DNA from: Oscillospiraceae bacterium
Lineage (GTDB): Bacteria > Bacillota_A > Clostridia > Saccharofermentanales > Saccharofermentanaceae
Reading direction: 5' to 3'
Assembly (NCBI GenBank): GCA_902791885.1
Contig: CADAXO010000073.1
Location: 1 to 8,836 of the forward strand
Length of the DNA stretch: 8,836 nt
The notes below the pieces were generated by a model. The model was not told where the DNA came from. It made no database searches and saw only the letters and a program-made list of their open reading frames with translations. Shown here in pieces: positions 6,680-8,836 of this stretch (its first letter is position 1; each line of letters opens with the position of its first letter). The position numbers and the translations under genes are program-made.

Positions 6680-7259
6680 TGAATTTCATCCTCCATGTAA
6701 TGCTGATTGCTTTCTTTATAGGGTCTTCGGGGTAAAGCTTTGCCTTAATCCTGCTCATGAGCGGAATAAAACTGAGGCTCATTTCTTCATAAAAAGCGGT
6801 ACGCTCTTCGTTATCTTCAAGCCTTTCCACAAACGGCACGAGAGACACTTTCGCGAAGCCGTCGAAATAGAGTTCTCCGATCGTCTTATTCCCGTCGAGT
6901 CCTTTAGGGATCCTCTCGCCGTATGCTTCAAGCAATGACTTGTAACTGATGCCTTGCAAAAGTCTCACATTCGGATCATCATCGGCGTAATCAAGACAAA
7001 GCATCAGACCGAATATGCTCAGAGTCCGGTCTTCCATATCTGTCCTCACCTTATCGATCAGGGTAAACATATCACCGACAGTAAACTCCTCCGCCATTAC
7101 ACCACGACGTTCATAAAACCACTTCCAATCAAAATCTTCGAACAGGTCGCTTACGATAATTGACAGATAATGCGAAAGGAATCTGTAATAACTGACCTTA
7201 GTGCTGAATAAGGATCTCAGTACAAAATCAATGTCTTCTTTTTGTGTTATGCAATCCAT
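6672..7259 (-). CDS. Unknown 195-residue protein, first gene of the ClpP/VirD4-like cassette
   Basis: No family recognised. Soluble, acidic and probably all-helical, with no signal peptide or membrane segment. Aromatic residues cluster at about 24-50 (YYRFLSHY, then FDWKWFY). FTVGDMFTLID (59-69) recalls the TVGDLLVLI of the last gene in the operon. The C-terminal third holds charged helices (VERLEDNEERTAFYEEM) and ends in WRMKFNA. The ATG at 7259 follows AAGGAGGTGAT (7275-7265), one of the best possible ribosome binding sites, so strong translation is expected. The ClpP-like start lies within its last codons. Being first, it probably sets the expression of the whole cassette. It could be an adaptor, a structural subunit or a substrate of the protease or ATPase; the sequence does not say which. 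Confidence 0.82.
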   Translation of the reverse strand: MDCITQKEDIDFVLRSLFSTKVSYYRFLSHYLSIIVSDLFEDFDWKWFYERRGVMAEEFTVGDMFTLIDKVRTDMEDRTLSIFGLMLCLDYADDDPNVRLLQGISYKSLLEAYGERIPKGLDGNKTIGELYFDGFAKVSLVPFVERLEDNEERTAFYEEMSLSFIPLMSRIKAKLYPEDPIKKAISITWRMKFNA

Positions 7260-7292
7260 TTGTCATCACCTCCTTCAATTGCTTTCACCCTA

Positions 7293-7320
7293 TATGTCTG
7301 CCGAAGAAGGCAAAAAGTTC
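7293..7320 (-). promoter_or_regulatory. Candidate ECF-type promoter for the four-gene cassette
   Basis: The minus strand reads GAACTT (7320-7315), sixteen bases, then GACATA (7298-7293), ahead of the first cassette gene. GAACTT resembles the -35 of ECF promoters. No good sigma-A pair was found in this gap on this strand. Weak evidence from hexamers only. Confidence 0.25.
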
Positions 7321-7352
7321 ACCGGTCCGAAAATTTTTCTGAAAAATACTTC

Positions 7353-7387
7353 TTGACTTTTGGGATTTTCAGGAGCAGTAATATAAG
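7353..7387 (+). promoter_or_regulatory. Candidate promoter of the sigma factor gene
   Basis: TTGACT (7353-7358) is a good -35. Possible -10 boxes are AGTAAT (7377-7382, spacing 18) or, with TTGGGA (7360-7365) as the -35, TATAAG (7382-7387, spacing 16). Which pair is used is undecided. The downstream end overlaps an inverted repeat that could be an operator. Confidence 0.4.
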
Positions 7388-7403
7388 CACAAGTGCATAT
7401 AGT
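7380..7403. repeat. 24-base inverted repeat, possible operator
   Basis: Arms AATATAAGCAC and GTGCATATAGT are separated by AA. Nine of eleven positions pair, with a perfect core GCAC-AA-GTGC. It covers the candidate -10 and start region of the sigma gene, a place where a dimeric repressor would act. No regulator is identified. Confidence 0.35.
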
Positions 7404-7462
7404 GTATAGCCTGATGGGTAAGGGATTCTATGCTCGCCCGCCCACAGAGAAAGGCATTCCGT

Positions 7463-8011
7463 ATGGAAAACACACTATCATGTACTCTTTTTTTATCCAT
7501 GAAAGAGGGCGATTCAGCTGCCTTCGAGAAGATCTACTTCATGACACTTCCCCGCGTCACCAAGACCGTCAACGCCTATATAGGCACCAAACTTTGGTGG
7601 GTCAAAGACCGCAGCAGTCTTACCTTCTTCAGGGAAGAAGTCATAAACGACACCTACTTCGAGCTTTACAGATCGAAAGAAAGCATCAATGACCCCGGGA
7701 AGCTTAACGCCTGGTTAAGCACAGTCGCCCGCCGTCACTGCTTCGAGAAGACCTCGGAGTTCAGGAATGATATATATTCCTTCGAACCCGAAGTTCTGAA
7801 CGAAGAGGCTTCCGTCAAGCTCGAGCTTGAACCCGAAGAACACTTCGACCTTATTGTCGGAGATGTTCTGGACGGCCCGCAGTACTGGGCACTCCGCCTC
7901 TTTGCCGTTGACGGCTTAAGCTACGATGAGATAGCAAAGGCAATGAACTGCCCCAAGGGCACAGTCAGAAGCAGAATAAACACCGCCAGGAGAATCCTCC
8001 TGGCGGCGTAA
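7463..8011 (+). CDS. ECF-type RNA polymerase sigma factor (sigma-70 family)
   Basis: Directs RNA polymerase to a special promoter set. 182 residues, the size of an ECF sigma factor with only regions 2 and 4. Region 2 spans about 10-90, from KEGDSAAFEKIY to LNAWLSTVARRHCFE, where WLSTVARR is the conserved 2.4-like block. A somewhat aromatic stretch (KLWWVKDRSSLTFF) lies where region 2 is usually shorter. An acidic linker (about 110-130) leads to region 4 with a helix-turn-helix: ALRLFAVDGLSYDEIAKAM followed by CPKGTVRSRINTARRIL. The ATG at 7463 is preferred because GAAAGG lies eight bases upstream. An ATG at 7430 would add eleven basic residues with a poorly spaced site and cannot be excluded. 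No anti-sigma gene is adjacent. It is divergent from the ClpP/VirD4-like operon and shares its control region, so it could regulate that operon, itself, or both. Confidence 0.88.
   Translation: MENTLSCTLFLSMKEGDSAAFEKIYFMTLPRVTKTVNAYIGTKLWWVKDRSSLTFFREEVINDTYFELYRSKESINDPGKLNAWLSTVARRHCFEKTSEFRNDIYSFEPEVLNEEASVKLELEPEEHFDLIVGDVLDGPQYWALRLFAVDGLSYDEIAKAMNCPKGTVRSRINTARRILLAA
7983..8006. terminator. Strong hairpin, likely bidirectional terminator
   Basis: Perfect ten-base-pair stem CCGCCAGGAG / CTCCTGGCGG with a four-base AATC loop, lying within the last codons of the sigma gene between two convergent genes. Read on the minus strand it is followed by TGTTTATTCT, a modest T-rich tail that suits the GGDEF gene. 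On the plus strand the tail is poor (CGTAAGCTGCTTTATA). Termination is therefore better supported for the minus strand. Confidence 0.5.
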
Positions 8012-8043
8012 GCTGCTTTATATAATTGAGAACGGGATGAACA

Positions 8044-8836
8044 TCAGGCTGTAGTCTTCATGTTCATGGCCTTAAGACTCTTCTTTCTCTCGTACATTCT
8101 CTGGTCTGCACGCTCGAAGATGGAATCATAATTGATATCACGTCCAGGGCGGAAGATATCAAGGCCTGTGGAGATAACTATCTTTCCTTCCCTGTTGTTG
8201 GCTTCCATCTTCTGATCGAAGTCTTCCAGCAAAGCTTTTCGCTGCATATAATCCTCCCCCTCAAGGAGAACTACAAACTCGTCACCGCCGATGCGGTAAA
8301 CGGGACTGTGCTGGAACTGATTGCAGATAAGATCGCCGCCGTCTTTAATGTACTTGTCGCCCGCCTCGTGTCCGAGGTTATCATTGATCTGCTTTAAGTT
8401 ATTAAGGTCGAATACGATAACGCCGAGTTCCTTAAGCTGCAGAGATGAAATGCGTTGATCGATAAGTTCCTTTGCTTCCTGATAAGCACGCGCACTCTTA
8501 ACGCCGGTAAGCGGATCCCTGTAAGCGATCTGCTTTGCAGAACCCAATTCCTTCTTATGCTCATACTTCTCACCTTGTACAACGAAGGTGTGAATGATAC
8601 ACGTCGCGATAAGACATCCCATCGAATAGAAAGGCATATTGGGATAGAAAGCCTGCAGAGCAATAAAGCCTGCCATAACGAGGCCCGATATGCCGATGGT
8701 ACGGTGATGAAGCTCAGCATTGCCGTCTGCTTTATACGCTTCCATCATTGTGTAAGCGGAAGTTATGAGATACAGCGACAGCTGCGCGAAAAGAGTAATG
8801 AATCGGACTATCCCGGTCTTGTACTCACCTGAGGAA
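8044..8836 (-). CDS. Membrane-anchored diguanylate cyclase, GGDEF domain (partial, N-terminus off window)
   Basis: Makes cyclic di-GMP from two GTP, a second messenger for surface and motility behaviour. The frame is open to the right edge; 263 residues are visible, so an internal ATG at 8748 is not the true start. Three hydrophobic segments are visible before the catalytic domain: around FITLFAQLSLYLI, GISGLVMAGFIAL and MGCLIATCIIHTFVV. These belong to a larger membrane sensor region. The GGDEF domain starts at RDPLTGVKSARAY, has the metal- and GTP-binding FDLNNLKQIND and LGHEAGD, and an intact active site RIGGDEF (8275-8289 codes GGDEF). The RxxD product-inhibition site expected before it is replaced by FQHS, so feedback inhibition is probably absent. 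It ends ADQRMYERKKSLK plus a short tail. It converges on the sigma factor gene across about 32 bases and is probably the end of its transcript. Confidence 0.92.
   Translation of the reverse strand, partial: SSGEYKTGIVRFITLFAQLSLYLITSAYTMMEAYKADGNAELHHRTIGISGLVMAGFIALQAFYPNMPFYSMGCLIATCIIHTFVVQGEKYEHKKELGSAKQIAYRDPLTGVKSARAYQEAKELIDQRISSLQLKELGVIVFDLNNLKQINDNLGHEAGDKYIKDGGDLICNQFQHSPVYRIGGDEFVVLLEGEDYMQRKALLEDFDQKMEANNREGKIVISTGLDIFRPGRDINYDSIFERADQRMYERKKSLKAMNMKTTA

Noticed and set aside
4277..7259. Reading the cassette as part of a conjugative element
   Set aside because: A VirD4-like gene alone is not enough: no relaxase, VirB4, VirB6, integrase or attachment repeat is visible, and the flanks are ordinary chromosomal genes. 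An element extending outside the window cannot be ruled out.
7393..7692. Open frame overlapping the start of the sigma factor in another frame
   Set aside because: The sigma frame carries region 2 and region 4 motifs; this one is low in order and ends inside it.
8044..8748. GGDEF protein starting at the ATG at 8748
   Set aside because: The frame continues open to the window edge and codes for another hydrophobic helix, so the gene starts outside the window.

Overview
The window looks like chromosomal DNA from a gut- or rumen-type member of the Clostridia (Lachnospiraceae or a related family). This rests on moderate GC content, strong AAGGAGG-type ribosome binding sites, tight operons, a hybrid histidine kinase with a Cache sensor, a membrane-bound GGDEF protein and an MnmA with an NPCxxCNR motif. 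It is an inference from gene style, not from a marker gene. No rRNA, tRNA, CRISPR array, transposase or integrase was seen. No gap between genes reaches 300 bases.

Layout. Positions 1-3111 (minus strand) hold a three-gene envelope signalling operon: a four-helix membrane protein, a secreted lipoprotein with a charged Arg/Asp linker, and a large dCache hybrid sensor histidine kinase whose C-terminal receiver runs off the left edge. A short AT-rich divergent region separates it from mnmA (3209-4276, plus), the tRNA 2-thiouridylase. mnmA ends back to back with a convergent four-gene operon on the minus strand (4277-7259). In order of transcription this encodes an unknown 195-residue protein, a ClpP-like serine protease with an intact Ser-His-Asp triad, a short VirD4/TraG-like ATPase without a membrane anchor, and an unknown 182-residue protein. 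All three junctions overlap and the ribosome binding sites are strong, so the four products are probably made together. A divergent control region (about 7262-7462) separates this operon from an ECF-type sigma factor gene (plus). That gene ends in a hairpin and converges on a membrane-anchored diguanylate cyclase that runs off the right edge.

The most unusual part is the overlapping cassette joining a ClpP-type protease with a VirD4-type motor ATPase and two unrecognised proteins. No relaxase, VirB4 or other conjugation gene is in view, so an ordinary conjugation role is not supported here. A motor-fed proteolytic machine, or a defence or stress module in which the HerA/FtsK-superfamily ATPase works with the protease, are possibilities. 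Both are inference. The sigma factor shares its control region with this cassette and has no visible anti-sigma gene, so it is a candidate regulator of the cassette.
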